From Pseudomonadota bacterium (GTDB lineage: Bacteria > Pseudomonadota > Gammaproteobacteria > Steroidobacterales > Steroidobacteraceae): a stretch of 64,000 nt of DNA. The notes under the pieces were generated by a model. That model was not told the origin of the DNA. It saw only the letters and a list, made by a program, of their open reading frames with translations, and did not search any database. A program made the translations under genes and the position numbers. Positions 17,302 through 26,030 of the stretch are shown piece after piece. The stretch covers positions 62,001 through 126,000 of the forward strand of contig JADIZR010000003.1 of NCBI GenBank assembly GCA_016704655.1. The letters run 5' to 3'. Positions within the stretch are counted from its first letter, which is position 1; each line of letters opens with the position of its first letter.

Positions 17302-18099
17302 ATGACGACTGAATCTCCCGCGACGGGCGTCGTTCCACCGCGTCCGCGCAGCCGCGGCGTGTACTTGCTGCCCAACCTGTTCACGACTGCGGTCCTGTTC
17401 TCGGGTTTCTACGCGATCGTGGCTGCGACGGACGGCAATTTCGACCGTGCCGGCATGGCGATCTTCATCGCCATGGTCTGCGACGGGCTCGACGGCCGCA
17501 TCGCGCGCTGGACCAATACGCAGAGCGACTTCGGCGCGCAGTTCGACAGCCTCTCGGACATGGTGGCCTTCGGCCTGGCGCCGGCCGTCGTGGCGTACCA
17601 GTGGGGCGTGGCCCGCATCGCCGAGTACGGCTTTCTCTGGGGACGACTCGGCTGGATCGCGACGTTCTTCTATGCCGCCTGCGTCGCCATCCGGCTCGCG
17701 CGTTTCAACACCAAGGTCGACACGGCCGACAAGCGTTTTTTCGAGGGCCTGCCGAGCCCGTCGGGTGCGGCCGTGCTCGCGGGCTTCGTCTGGATGCTTG
17801 AGTCACTGCAGCGCGAGGGGCTGCGCGACCTGATTCTCGCTTTCGCGGTGGCGCTGATCGCGGGCAGCCTGATGGTCAGCCGCTTCCGTTACCTGAGCGG
17901 CAAGGACCTCGACCCACGCATGCGCATCCCGGTCGCCTTCACCGTGCTGGTGCCGCTCGGGTTCGTGCTGGTTGGATCCAGTCCGCCGGAGATGCTGTTC
18001 GCGTTGTTTGCGGTCTACGCCAGTTCCGGCCCCTTGTGGTGGGCGTGGCGCAGGCTGCGCCGCGGCCGCCGCACGCGCCCGAAAAGGGAGGCTGAGCGG
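17302..18099 (+). CDS. pssA: CDP-diacylglycerol-serine O-phosphatidyltransferase; in-frame with the next gene
   Basis: An inner-membrane enzyme making phosphatidylserine from CDP-diacylglycerol and serine. After MTTESPATG come YLLPNLFTTAVLFSGFYAI, then a complete CDP-alcohol transferase signature (DGLDGRIARWTN...FGAQFDSLSD), KRFFEGLPSPSGAAVLAG and several more membrane helices. The family-like sequence ends around WRRLRRGRR. No stop intervenes: the frame runs straight into the uracil-DNA glycosylase. A TGA in another frame at 18093-18095 and a strong ribosome-binding site (AAGGGAGG) before the ATG at 18100 suggest two separate genes with an indel near the pssA end. I therefore split the ORF at 18099. 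Confidence 0.88.
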
Positions 18100-18885
18100 A
18101 TGGTGGATGCCCGCCAGGCGGCGTACCTGCAGGCGCTCGGCGTGGACGTCTACGTGCCGCGCAGTTCGCCGCCGTGGCAGGACGAGGGGGGGGGGGAGCA
18201 ACGGGGCCGGGGGGCCGGGGGGGGGGGGGCGGGGGGCCGGGCGGGGGGGGCCCTGGCTCGCACAGACGAGAAGGCGCTCCATCCGGACATTGCGGCGAAC
18301 CTCGGTTGGGACGAATTGCGGGCCGCCGTCGCCGGGTGCCAGCTGTGTGACCTGCATGCTACGCGCACGCAGACGGTTTTCGGCGTCGGCAACCGCCAGG
18401 CACGCTGGATGTTCATCGGTGAAGCGCCGGGTGCCGAGGAAGACAGGCAGGGTGAGCCGTTCGTCGGCCGTGCCGGGCAGTTGCTGACGTCGATGATTCG
18501 CGCGCTCGGCCTGCGCCGGGAGGACGTGTTCATCGCCAACGTGCTCAAGTGCCGTCCGCCCGACAATCGTGATCCGAAGCCGGGTGAGGTGGCCCGCTGC
18601 CGTCGTTACCTGGAACGGCAGGTCGCCCTGGTCAATCCGACGCTGGTGATCGCGGTGGGGCGCATCGCGGCCCAGAACCTGCTGGCCACGGAGACGCCCA
18701 TCGCCAAGCTGCGCGGCAAGGTGCACTCTTTCGGCGCGCAAGCGTGGCCGGTGGTCGTGACTTATCACCCGGCCTACCTGCTGCGCAGTCCCGGCGAAAA
18801 GCGCAAATCCTGGCAGGATCTCCTGCACGCCAGGCAGCTGTTCGGGCGGCTCGAGCAGGAGTCAGCCTGCGGCGGCCGGGCGTGA
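18100..18885 (+). CDS. Uracil-DNA glycosylase, family 4/5 type, containing a G-run insert
   Basis: Removes uracil from DNA. The N-terminus MVDARQAAYLQALGVDVYVP is that of the proteobacterial family often encoded beside rimI. The catalytic part has CQLCDLHATRTQTVFG (two Fe-S cysteines), GEAPGAEEDRQGEPFVGRAG, NVLKCRPPDNRDPKPGE and the HPAYLLRSPGEKR motif. Residues ~29-50 are encoded by an extraordinary run of G with few other bases (18187-18250), giving only Gly/Arg/Ala; the family usually has a variable, Ala/Pro-rich linker here, so the run may be an artefact or a repeat expansion. The ATG at 18100 follows AAGGGAGG by 8 bases. The stop overlaps rimI (GTGA). Confidence 0.88.
   Translation: MVDARQAAYLQALGVDVYVPRSSPPWQDEGGGEQRGRGAGGGGAGGRAGGALARTDEKALHPDIAANLGWDELRAAVAGCQLCDLHATRTQTVFGVGNRQARWMFIGEAPGAEEDRQGEPFVGRAGQLLTSMIRALGLRREDVFIANVLKCRPPDNRDPKPGEVARCRRYLERQVALVNPTLVIAVGRIAAQNLLATETPIAKLRGKVHSFGAQAWPVVVTYHPAYLLRSPGEKRKSWQDLLHARQLFGRLEQESACGGRA
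18187..18251 (+). repeat. Poly-G low-complexity tract inside the glycosylase gene
   Basis: Sixty-odd bases made almost only of G, with runs of up to 14 and scattered C and A. It keeps the reading frame open. Such a tract could fold into G-quadruplexes, but runs like this are also typical of two-colour sequencing dropout or a collapsed assembly. Confidence 0.9.
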
Positions 18886-19382
18886 GTTCGGCCGAGGTCA
18901 CGCCCGAGCCCGATGCCGGGAACCTCGTGCGGTTTCGCGCGATGACACCTTTCGACGTGGCGGGCGTCGGTGCGGTCGAGCGGTCCTCGTATCCGTTCCC
19001 CTGGAGCGACAGCATCTTCCGCGACTGCCTGCGCGTCGGCTACCTCTGCCGCGTGGCGGAAAGTGCGGGTGAAATCGTGGCTTACGGCGTCGTGGCCATG
19101 GGCGCGGGCGAGGCGCACGTGCTCAATCTCTGCGTTGCAGGACCCGTCCGCGGCCGCGGCATCGGCCGCCGCATGCTGCTGCTGCTGATCGAGCGCTCGG
19201 TCCAGGCGGGCATGCAGGACGTGTTCCTCGAGGTGCGGCCGTCGAATCCGCACGCGATCGCGCTGTACCAGTCGCTGGGGTTCGTCGAGGTCGGCCGCCG
19301 GCGCGGTTATTACCAGGCCGAGGTCGGTCGCGAGGATGCGTTGGTCCTCAAGCTGTCATTGCCGGTAAAATCCGGCGGATGA
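18882..19382 (+). CDS. rimI: Ribosomal-protein-alanine N-acetyltransferase
   Basis: A GNAT enzyme of 166 residues that acetylates the N-terminal Ala of ribosomal protein S18. It shows ERSSYPFPWSDSIFRDCLRV, the acetyl-CoA loop VRGRGIGRRMLLLLIE, and the C-terminal VFLEVRPSNPHAIALYQSLG and RRRGYY signature typical of RimI. The GTG at 18882 overlaps the glycosylase stop and gives a lead of about 25 residues. The stop overlaps the prfC ATG (ATGA), so glycosylase, rimI and prfC form a tightly coupled set. Confidence 0.93.
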   Translation: MSSAEVTPEPDAGNLVRFRAMTPFDVAGVGAVERSSYPFPWSDSIFRDCLRVGYLCRVAESAGEIVAYGVVAMGAGEAHVLNLCVAGPVRGRGIGRRMLLLLIERSVQAGMQDVFLEVRPSNPHAIALYQSLGFVEVGRRRGYYQAEVGREDALVLKLSLPVKSGG

Positions 19383-20974
19383 ATCAACCGCTCGACGAAG
19401 TGGCGCGTCGCCGCACCTTCGCCATCATCTCGCACCCCGACGCCGGCAAGACCACGCTCACCGAAAAGCTGCTGCTGTTCGGGGGCGCGATCCAGCTTGC
19501 CGGCACCGTCAAGGGTCGCAAAGCCACGCGCCACGCGACCTCCGACTGGATGGCGCTCGAACAGCAGCGCGGCATTTCCGTGACCTCGAGCGTCATGCAG
19601 TTTCCCTACCAGGGGCGCATGGTCAACCTGCTCGACACGCCGGGTCACGAAGACTTCTCCGAGGACACTTACCGCACGCTCACGGCGGTCGACTCGGCGC
19701 TCATGGTCATCGACTGCGCGAAGGGCGTCGAAGAGCGAACCATCAAGCTGATGGAGGTCTGCCGGCTGCGCGACACGCCGATCATGACGTTCATCAACAA
19801 GCTCGACCGTGAAGGCCGCGAGCCGACGGAGCTGCTCGACGAAATCGAGCGTGTGCTGAAGATCACCTGCGCCCCGGTCACCTGGCCGATCGGCATGGGC
19901 CGCGCCCTGGCCGGCATCTATCACCTGCTCGAAGACCGCATCTACGCCTACCAGGCGGGCGAGAAGGGCCGCGCGGGCACCAACGAAATCATCGAGGGGC
20001 TCGACAGCCCGGAAGCCTCTGAATTCCTGGGTGACCGCGCGCAGGCGTACCGCGACGAAGTCGAACTGGTGCGGGGCGCGTCGCACACGTTCGATCTCGA
20101 GGAATACCGCGCAGGCCGCCAGACGCCGGTGTTCTTCGGCTCCGCGATCAACAACTTCGGCGTGACCGAGCTGCTGTCCGCGTTCGTCGAGATCGCGCCG
20201 GCTCCCCAGGCGCGCGAGACGACGACGCGCGAGGTCGACCCGCACGAGGACGCGCTCGCGGGTTTCGTCTTCAAGATCCAGGCGAACATGGATCCGGGTC
20301 ATCGCGACCGCATCGCGTTCATGCGCATCTGCTCGGGTCGCTACCGCAAGGGCATGCGGCTCTTCCACGTGCGCCACGGCAAGGAGATCCGCGTCGGCGA
20401 CGCCGTGACGTTCCTCGCGGCCGACCGGCAGCACACCGACGAGGCCTACGCCGGCGACATCATCGGCCTGCACAACCACGGCACGATCAACATCGGCGAC
20501 ACGCTCACGGAAGGCGAAAAGATCATGTTCACGGGCATCCCGAACTTCGCGCCGGAACTGTTCCGTCGCGTGGTGCTGCGGGACCCGCTGCGCATGAAGG
20601 CGCTGCAGAAGGGCCTCGACCAGTTGTGCGAGGAGGGCGCCACGCAGCTGTTCCGGCCGCTGCGCAACAACGACCTGATCCTCGGCGCGGTCGGCCAGCT
20701 GCAGTTCGACGTCGTCGCGTTCCGCCTGCAGGACGAATACTCGGTGCAGGCCAGCTGGGACGCCATCAGTGTCTACACTGCGCGCTGGGTGTACTGCCAG
20801 GACCCGAAGAAGCTCGCGGAGTTCCGCGACAAGGCCTACGACAACCTCGCGCTCGATCATTCCGGTGCGCTGGTCTATCTCGCACCGACACGCGTCAACC
20901 TGCAGCTGACGCTCGAGCGCTGGCCCGGCGTCACCTTCCGCGAAACGCGCGAACACCTGGCGAGCGCGGCGTGA
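19379..20974 (+). CDS. prfC: Peptide chain release factor 3
   Basis: A translational GTPase of 531 residues that recycles RF1/RF2 after termination. G1 is SHPDAGKTTLTEKLL, G2 around QQRGISVTSS, G3 DTPGHEDF, G4 NKLD (about residue 140). The RF3-specific domains follow, including VDPHEDALAGFVFKIQANMD and VGQLQFDVVAFRLQDEY. Length is normal. It is coupled to rimI and followed 7 bases later by a transporter gene. Confidence 0.97.
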   Translation: MNQPLDEVARRRTFAIISHPDAGKTTLTEKLLLFGGAIQLAGTVKGRKATRHATSDWMALEQQRGISVTSSVMQFPYQGRMVNLLDTPGHEDFSEDTYRTLTAVDSALMVIDCAKGVEERTIKLMEVCRLRDTPIMTFINKLDREGREPTELLDEIERVLKITCAPVTWPIGMGRALAGIYHLLEDRIYAYQAGEKGRAGTNEIIEGLDSPEASEFLGDRAQAYRDEVELVRGASHTFDLEEYRAGRQTPVFFGSAINNFGVTELLSAFVEIAPAPQARETTTREVDPHEDALAGFVFKIQANMDPGHRDRIAFMRICSGRYRKGMRLFHVRHGKEIRVGDAVTFLAADRQHTDEAYAGDIIGLHNHGTINIGDTLTEGEKIMFTGIPNFAPELFRRVVLRDPLRMKALQKGLDQLCEEGATQLFRPLRNNDLILGAVGQLQFDVVAFRLQDEYSVQASWDAISVYTARWVYCQDPKKLAEFRDKAYDNLALDHSGALVYLAPTRVNLQLTLERWPGVTFRETREHLASAA

Positions 20975-20981
20975 GCGAGGA

Positions 20982-22265
20982 GTGACCAGCAAGGCCGTCC
21001 TGCGTCGCCGGCCGGTCCTGTCCTGGGCGTTCTACGACTGGGCCAATTCCGCGTTTGCGACGACCGTGATGGCGGGCTTCTTCCCCGTTTTTTTCAAGCA
21101 GTACTGGAACGCGGGCGTCGTCGCCACCGAGAGCACCTTCCGGCTCGGCGTCACCAGCGGCATCGCGAGCCTGATCGTCGCGCTGCTGGCACCCGTACTC
21201 GGCGCGATCGCCGACCGCAGCAGTTCGCGCGTACGACTGCTGTTGCTGTGCACCGTGCTGGGCGCCGCCGCCACGGCCGGGCTCGCCCTGGTCGCGCAAG
21301 GCCACTGGCTGGGGGCTGCCGCGCTCTACGTCGTGGCTTCGCTCGGTTTCTGGGGCGGCATCGTCTGCAACGATTCGCTGCTGCTGCACGTAGCCGAGCC
21401 CGACGAATACGACGTCGTCTCGGGATTCGGCTATGCGCTGGGCTACCTCGGCGGTGGACTGCTGTTCGCCCTGAACGTGTTCATGACCCTGCAACCCGCG
21501 ATTTTCGGGCTGGCCGATGCGGGTGAGGCAGTGCGCGTGTCGTTCGTCATGACGGGGATCTGGTGGTTCGTATTCGCGCTGCCACTGGTGTTCTTCGTGC
21601 GCGAGAAGGCGGCGACGAAGGCGCCTGTCAGTGCCGGCGCGGCGGTCCGACTCGGCTTCGCCGAGCTGCGCACGACGCTCGGCGAGATCCGCCGGTACAA
21701 GTCACTGATGCTGTTCCTGATCGCGTACGTCCTGTACATCGATGGCGTGAACACGATCATCAAGATGGCGATCGACTACGGGATGTCGCTGGGCCTGGAC
21801 CAGGGCGGCCTGATCAAGGCGTTGCTGCTGACTCAGTTCGTGGGCTTCCCCGCGGCGCTCGCCTACGGCTGGCTCGGGCGCCGGATTGGCGCGCTCAACG
21901 GCATCTTCATCGCGCTGGCCGTCTACATCGCGGCCACGTGTTTCGCGTATTTCGTCGACGACGTTTCCGACTTCTTCGTGCTCGCCGTCGTGATCGGACT
22001 GGTGCAGGGCGGCATCCAGTCCCTGAGCCGCAGTTACTACGGGCGCCTGGTGCCGGAGGGCAAGTCGTCCGAGTTCTTCGGCTTCTACAACATGATGGGC
22101 AAGGCCTCGGCGATCGTCGGGCCGATCCTGGTCGGCGTGACTGCCGCGGTCACGCACGATCAACGCCTGTCAATTCTCTCGATCCTGCTGCTGTTCATCA
22201 GCGGCGGCTGGATGCTGACGATCGCGGCGCGCAGCGCGCGGGCCGACGCAACCCGCACGCAGTAG
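20982..22265 (+). CDS. UMF1/Atg22-like major facilitator permease
   Basis: A 427-residue inner-membrane protein with about 12 hydrophobic segments. It opens SWAFYDWANSAFATTVMAGF, the hallmark of the UMF1 (vacuole effluxer Atg22-like) branch of the MFS, and carries the paired loops GAIADRSSSRVR and the C-terminal LVQGGIQSLSRSYYGRLVPEG and FGFYNMMGKASAIVGP. Bacterial substrates are not established. Start is GTG at 20982, directly after prfC. It converges on the MtfA-like gene, with element B between them. Confidence 0.88.
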   Translation: MTSKAVLRRRPVLSWAFYDWANSAFATTVMAGFFPVFFKQYWNAGVVATESTFRLGVTSGIASLIVALLAPVLGAIADRSSSRVRLLLLCTVLGAAATAGLALVAQGHWLGAAALYVVASLGFWGGIVCNDSLLLHVAEPDEYDVVSGFGYALGYLGGGLLFALNVFMTLQPAIFGLADAGEAVRVSFVMTGIWWFVFALPLVFFVREKAATKAPVSAGAAVRLGFAELRTTLGEIRRYKSLMLFLIAYVLYIDGVNTIIKMAIDYGMSLGLDQGGLIKALLLTQFVGFPAALAYGWLGRRIGALNGIFIALAVYIAATCFAYFVDDVSDFFVLAVVIGLVQGGIQSLSRSYYGRLVPEGKSSEFFGFYNMMGKASAIVGPILVGVTAAVTHDQRLSILSILLLFISGGWMLTIAARSARADATRTQ

Positions 22266-22382
22266 ACCTGTGCTGGCGTCCTGATTGGCTTTGTCGCCGC
22301 ATCGTATGCTGGTCCGGTAACCTGAATGGGGTAGAGGCAGACGTTGCCGTACGTTCCCGTCCGGCCAACAGAGGAGCTCTCG

Positions 22383-22520
22383 ATGATTGGCCTCGAAGCA
22401 CACTACTCGGCGAACGACATTGAGACTAGAATCCTGGCCGCCGTACGTGCAGCTAAATTGGACCCTGAGCAACGCTTGTCGCCAGTGGAACTCTGGAATG
22501 CGCCCCGCAGGCGCCTTTGA
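22383..22520 (+). pseudogene. Truncated remnant of a SAM-dependent methyltransferase gene
   Basis: An ATG 6 bases behind a strong ribosome-binding site (AGAGGAG) opens a 45-residue ORF. It starts MIGLEAHYSANDIETRILAA and goes on with LDPEQRLSPVEL, an N-terminus I associate with a family of class I methyltransferases (an ...ARILAALRAAG..., ...LAPVDEFH opening). The protein then ends abruptly, and none of the three frames downstream contains the expected continuation, so this looks like a true truncation. The assignment rests only on the first 35 residues. Confidence 0.5.
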
Positions 22521-22759
22521 GCTTGTCGGTGTACGTAGACGATCTCGCGCAGAAAGCTGACAACGCGGCCCGTAGCCTTCGAGCGCGCCAGATCCGTCTT
22601 GTTGGAGGCGTGTTCAGGGTGAAATGAGTGACCGCCCAGTGCGGTACGCATCAGACGGTGCTCCATCAGCACGATTTGATGACTGAGCCCTGGACGTTGC
22701 CGGTTGCGGATCATAGGCAGACGGCCATGCGATATGAATGCGTCGACGTTGCGTGCGCC

Positions 22760-22884
22760 GTGCGAATTCTCGTGCTTTGACGGGAATTCGCACAGGCGCG
22801 GTCGATCAGGCGTTCGTTCCGGGTCGTCCCCCGGCGAGCGTGTCTGCCTTTCCGCTCGCCGGTGGACGACCCGGAACGAACGCC
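22760..22884 (+). repeat. Composite two-hairpin element, copy B
   Basis: Hairpin 1 is GTGCGAATTC/GAATTCGCAC (22760-22769 and 22784-22793, perfect 10 bp). The linker CAGGCGCGG follows (22793-22801), then hairpin 2 with arms 22809-22839 and 22854-22884 (31 bp, one mismatch) and the invariant loop GTGTCTGCCTTTCC (22840-22853). The outer arm ends in the GGCGTTCG/CGAACGCC pairing also seen in copy D. The element runs into the 3' end of the MtfA-like gene, whose last ~26 codons are read from hairpin 2. Confidence 0.93.
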
Positions 22885-23729
22885 CTCACCGACCAGGCGA
22901 CAGGATCGATACCGTAGAACTCGCGCAGCAATGAATACAGGCGCGGATGCGCTGTCCGCAAGTCCCCGGAGCACTCGATGAATTCCTCGCTGGCCACCGC
23001 GAAGAACTCGATCTCGTCCTCGGCCGCGTAGGGATCGAGAAACGTCGGTTCACCGCGATTGACGGTGTCGCAGAGTGCTTCGTATTCGGCAACCAGACCT
23101 TTATGCCAGGCGTCGATGGGCCGCGCCCTGTCACTGGAGGCGCTCTTGTGCGAAGGCGGGCGAGGCGCGAGACCGCGTCCTTCTGCATCCAGGTAATGCG
23201 CGAACTCGTGCAGCACCACGTTGTAGCCGTCCGCCGGCTGGCGTGCGGCCTCTTCGATGTCTTCCCACGACAGGATGATCCGGTGCGAGTCCCAGGCTTC
23301 GCCGGAGAGTTCGCGGCGACGCCGTGTCACCAGCCCATCGTCGTCGTGCACTTCGTCTTCGACCCAGAACGCGCCGGGGTACACCAGAATCGATCGCAGT
23401 TCGTCGTACAGTCCGAGCCGACCGAGCAGCAGCAGGCACGCCTGCGCGGCGATCGTCGCGCGGATCTCATCGGTGATCGCAAGCCCGTTGCAACCGACGA
23501 ACTGCTTCTCGGCAAGGAAGGCAATGACGAGCCCTTCGAGCCGGCGGGCAAGGTCCGGCGGCAGTGCTCGCGAGATTGGAACGTTGCGCGTGATGGCGGC
23601 ACGCATCGGTTCGGGCAAGGCCTGGCTGAAGGCGAGTCGCCGCCGGCGCCGACGCAGCAGGGGTGGCACCAGCAGGCCCGCGAGCACCGCGAGGGCGACC
23701 GCCAGGATGGCAGCGATCGCGGCGCTCAC
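22806..23729 (-). CDS. MtfA-like zinc metallopeptidase with membrane anchor
   Basis: A 307-residue protein with an N-terminal membrane segment (IAAILAVALAVLAGLLVPPLL) and an MtfA/DUF980-type domain. Seen: VGCNGLAITDEIRATIAAQA, YPGAFWV, the zinc site VVLHEFAHYLD (HExxH near residue 176), a downstream acidic EYEALCDTVN segment, and FAVASEEFIE. In E. coli, MtfA binds Mlc and has aminopeptidase activity; here the role is inferred. The family-like sequence ends at about FYGIDPVAWS; the remaining ~26 residues (RAFVPGRPPASGKADTLAGG and on) are encoded by element B, so the original stop has probably been replaced. Confidence 0.88.
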   Translation of the reverse strand: MSAAIAAILAVALAVLAGLLVPPLLRRRRRRLAFSQALPEPMRAAITRNVPISRALPPDLARRLEGLVIAFLAEKQFVGCNGLAITDEIRATIAAQACLLLLGRLGLYDELRSILVYPGAFWVEDEVHDDDGLVTRRRRELSGEAWDSHRIILSWEDIEEAARQPADGYNVVLHEFAHYLDAEGRGLAPRPPSHKSASSDRARPIDAWHKGLVAEYEALCDTVNRGEPTFLDPYAAEDEIEFFAVASEEFIECSGDLRTAHPRLYSLLREFYGIDPVAWSVRAFVPGRPPASGKADTLAGGRPGTNA

Positions 23730-23736
23730 GTCCGGT

Positions 23737-24003
23737 TCAGCCGTAGGTCTTCTTCAGCCGCTCGACGAGCTTGACGTAACTCTCGCGTGCCTTCGCCTGG
23801 TCGGTGCCCTTGAGCTTCGCCCACGCGTCGTACTTGGCGCGGTCGACGAACGAGAAAGCGCCAGGGCGCTCGCCCTGGACGTCGCCCTCGGAGCCCTGCT
23901 TGTACATCGCGTACAACCGCAGCATGTCTTCGTCGTCGGGACGCTTGGTGAGTTTCTTGATGTCGTTCGCGGCTGCCTCGAACTTCTTGTCGGTCACTGC
24001 CAT
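23737..24003 (-). CDS. Acyl-CoA-binding protein
   Basis: A four-helix ACBP of 88 residues that binds long-chain acyl-CoA in the cytosol. The full signature is present: FEAAANDIKKL, the YAMYKQGSEGDV loop with the acyl-CoA-contacting Tyr and Lys, RPGAFSFVDRAKYDAWAKLK and SYVKLVERLKKTYG. ACBP is common in eukaryotes and found in scattered bacteria. Start is at 24003 (MAVTDKKFEAA); the 14 codons upstream are not family-like. It precedes the MtfA-like gene by 7 bases. Confidence 0.93.
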   Translation of the reverse strand: MAVTDKKFEAAANDIKKLTKRPDDEDMLRLYAMYKQGSEGDVQGERPGAFSFVDRAKYDAWAKLKGTDQAKARESYVKLVERLKKTYG

Positions 24004-24066
24004 CGTCGGTTCCCCCTCAGATGGACGCAGCATACCCGAGGCCATGCTCCCTGCGCCTCCGGGGCG

Positions 24067-26030
24067 TCAAACCCGCAGGGAGTTCACCGCGTGCTTGAGG
24101 CGCTGCAGGTCGTCCGTGCGGGGGTCGGGTCCGTACCGCAACGCGGCATAGAGTTTCCGGATGTCAGCCAACGTCCGCGCCAGGTCGGGAAAGTCAAGTT
24201 CGGCGCGCTCGATGAACGCGACGGGACCTTCGGCGGGGCCCGGCGTCAGTCCGCGCTTGCGCAGGCGCGCGACGACGACGTCGTGCAGCCGGCCGGGCCA
24301 GTCCCGCGGGGTGGCCGGTAACGCCACGCGAGATAAGTCGACAACACCAGGAAAAACGCGGCGAGGCTGCCGGCCAGCCCTAACCCGAGCGCGCGCCAGT
24401 CGGGATCGTCCACTCCGAGTCGATCGAGCAGTTGGAACTGCGACTGCGCGTCAAAGCGTACGACGCGCTGGTTCCAGAAGTCGTTGACTGCGTCCCATCC
24501 CAGTTCGATCCGCATCCAGATCGGGCTCGCGTCGCGCAGCCTGCCGGGAACGGGTTCATCATCGGCGACCGCATCGATCAGGCTGCCCTGGATGCGCTCG
24601 GGAGCTACCGCGGCGGTCGGGTCGACACGCATCCAGCCGCGGCCTTCGATCCAGACCTCGGACCATGCGTGCGCATCGGACTGCCGCACGATCAGGTAAC
24701 CGCCGAACGGATTGAACTCGCCGCCCTGGTACCCGGTGACGACGCGCGCCGGGACGCCGGCCGCACGCATGACGACCGTGAACGCCGAGGCGTAGTGCTC
24801 GCAGAAGCCCTTGCGCGTGTCGAACAGGAATTCGTCGACCGCGTTGTCGGCGAGCCGCGGCGGCTGCATGGTGTATTCGAACGGCTGCTGGCGGAACATG
24901 GCAAGCATCTCGCTCACGACGGCGCGTGGGTCGCCGGCGTGGCGAGCCGCGAGTTCGCGTCCGAGCGCCACGCTGCGCGCATTGGTGCCGTCGCGCGGCA
25001 GCGCAAGATCCTTGCGTCGCATCGATTCCGCCAGCGATGCACCGGCCGTGAAATTCGTATGCGAGGTGAGGTCAAAGGCGGCCACGTTGTTGATGGGGCG
25101 TGCCGACAGCAGCGTCAGGTCGAACGACTGCGTGATCTCGCGTTCCGGCCACGCCGACGGCAGGTCGAGCGCCAGCACCCAGCGTCGGGCGTGCGGTTGC
25201 AGCGTGACCTGGTAACGGATGGCAGGTCCGCGGAACGTGACCTGCGGCTGGGGAAACGCCTGTGCGCTTGGCCGCCGCCAGCTGCGCCCGTCGAATTCGT
25301 GCAGCACGGGACCGCGCCAGTAGCGCTGTTCGGGCGGCGGCGTGGCGCCGGAGAACCGGGCGCGGAAAGCGACTTCGCCGGATGCACTCAGGTCGGAGAC
25401 GTCACCCGGCGTCATCTCGTCGTCGAGACCGGTTCGCGCTTCGCTGCGCGAATCGACGCCCCAGAACGGCCCGGGCAGGCGTGGAAACAGCAGGAACATC
25501 AGCAAGGCGAGCGGCACGGCCTGCAGCAGCAGCTGCAGCGTTCGCCGCGCGATGTGGCGTGCCGGTGCCTGCGCCGAAGGGGCGTGCACGCGCATGAGCG
25601 CGACCGCCGTGAGGAACGCGCTGCCAAGCAGCCAGGGCAGTTGCGACAGTGACTGTTCCCGCAGCAGCGCGGCGTAGAGCAGGAACCAGCCGATGAATAC
25701 GACGACGGTCAGATCGCGGGACGTGCGCGTCTCGAGCAGCTTGGCGGCCGCCATCAGCACGAGGAAGGCCGTCCCGGCCTCGATGCCGTTCAGCGTGCGG
25801 TACGTCCCGAAAATCCCTGCGGTCGACACCAGCACCACGATGACGCGAAGGGTGAGAGGCGCGAGCGCCCAGCTCCGCAGGTCGGCCGTCCAGCGCCACG
25901 CGCACACGGCGAGCAGCAGCAGCGTGACCCACGCCGGCAGGTCGGGCACGTGGGGCCCCACGGCGGCGGCGAGTGCGGCCAGCACCCAGTCCAGTCCACG
26001 GAGCCGCGACGGTGCGTTCGGCTCACGCAC
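24067..26030 (-). CDS. TgpA-type transglutaminase membrane protein, frameshifted near its C-terminus
   Basis: An inner-membrane protein with five or six N-terminal helices (~1-190), a DUF3488 region and a periplasmic transglutaminase-like domain. The triad is visible: Cys in RKGFCEHYASAF, His in SDAHAWSEVW, Asp in MRVDPTAA. A last helix follows (LGLAGSLAAFFLVLSTYLAW). After YRPPR the frame changes: the DUF4129-like end (RDWPGRLHDVVVARLRKRGL and on) is found in the next frame, and one extra base in the C-run at 24302-24305 joins them into about 654 residues, the normal TgpA length. It overlaps the DUF58 gene and belongs to the MoxR-DUF58-TgpA set. Confidence 0.92.

Noticed and set aside
17302..18885. 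A genuine bifunctional PssA-glycosylase enzyme
   Set aside because: A membrane phospholipid enzyme and a DNA-repair enzyme share no pathway, and a full ribosome-binding site and ATG separate them; an indel is a better explanation.
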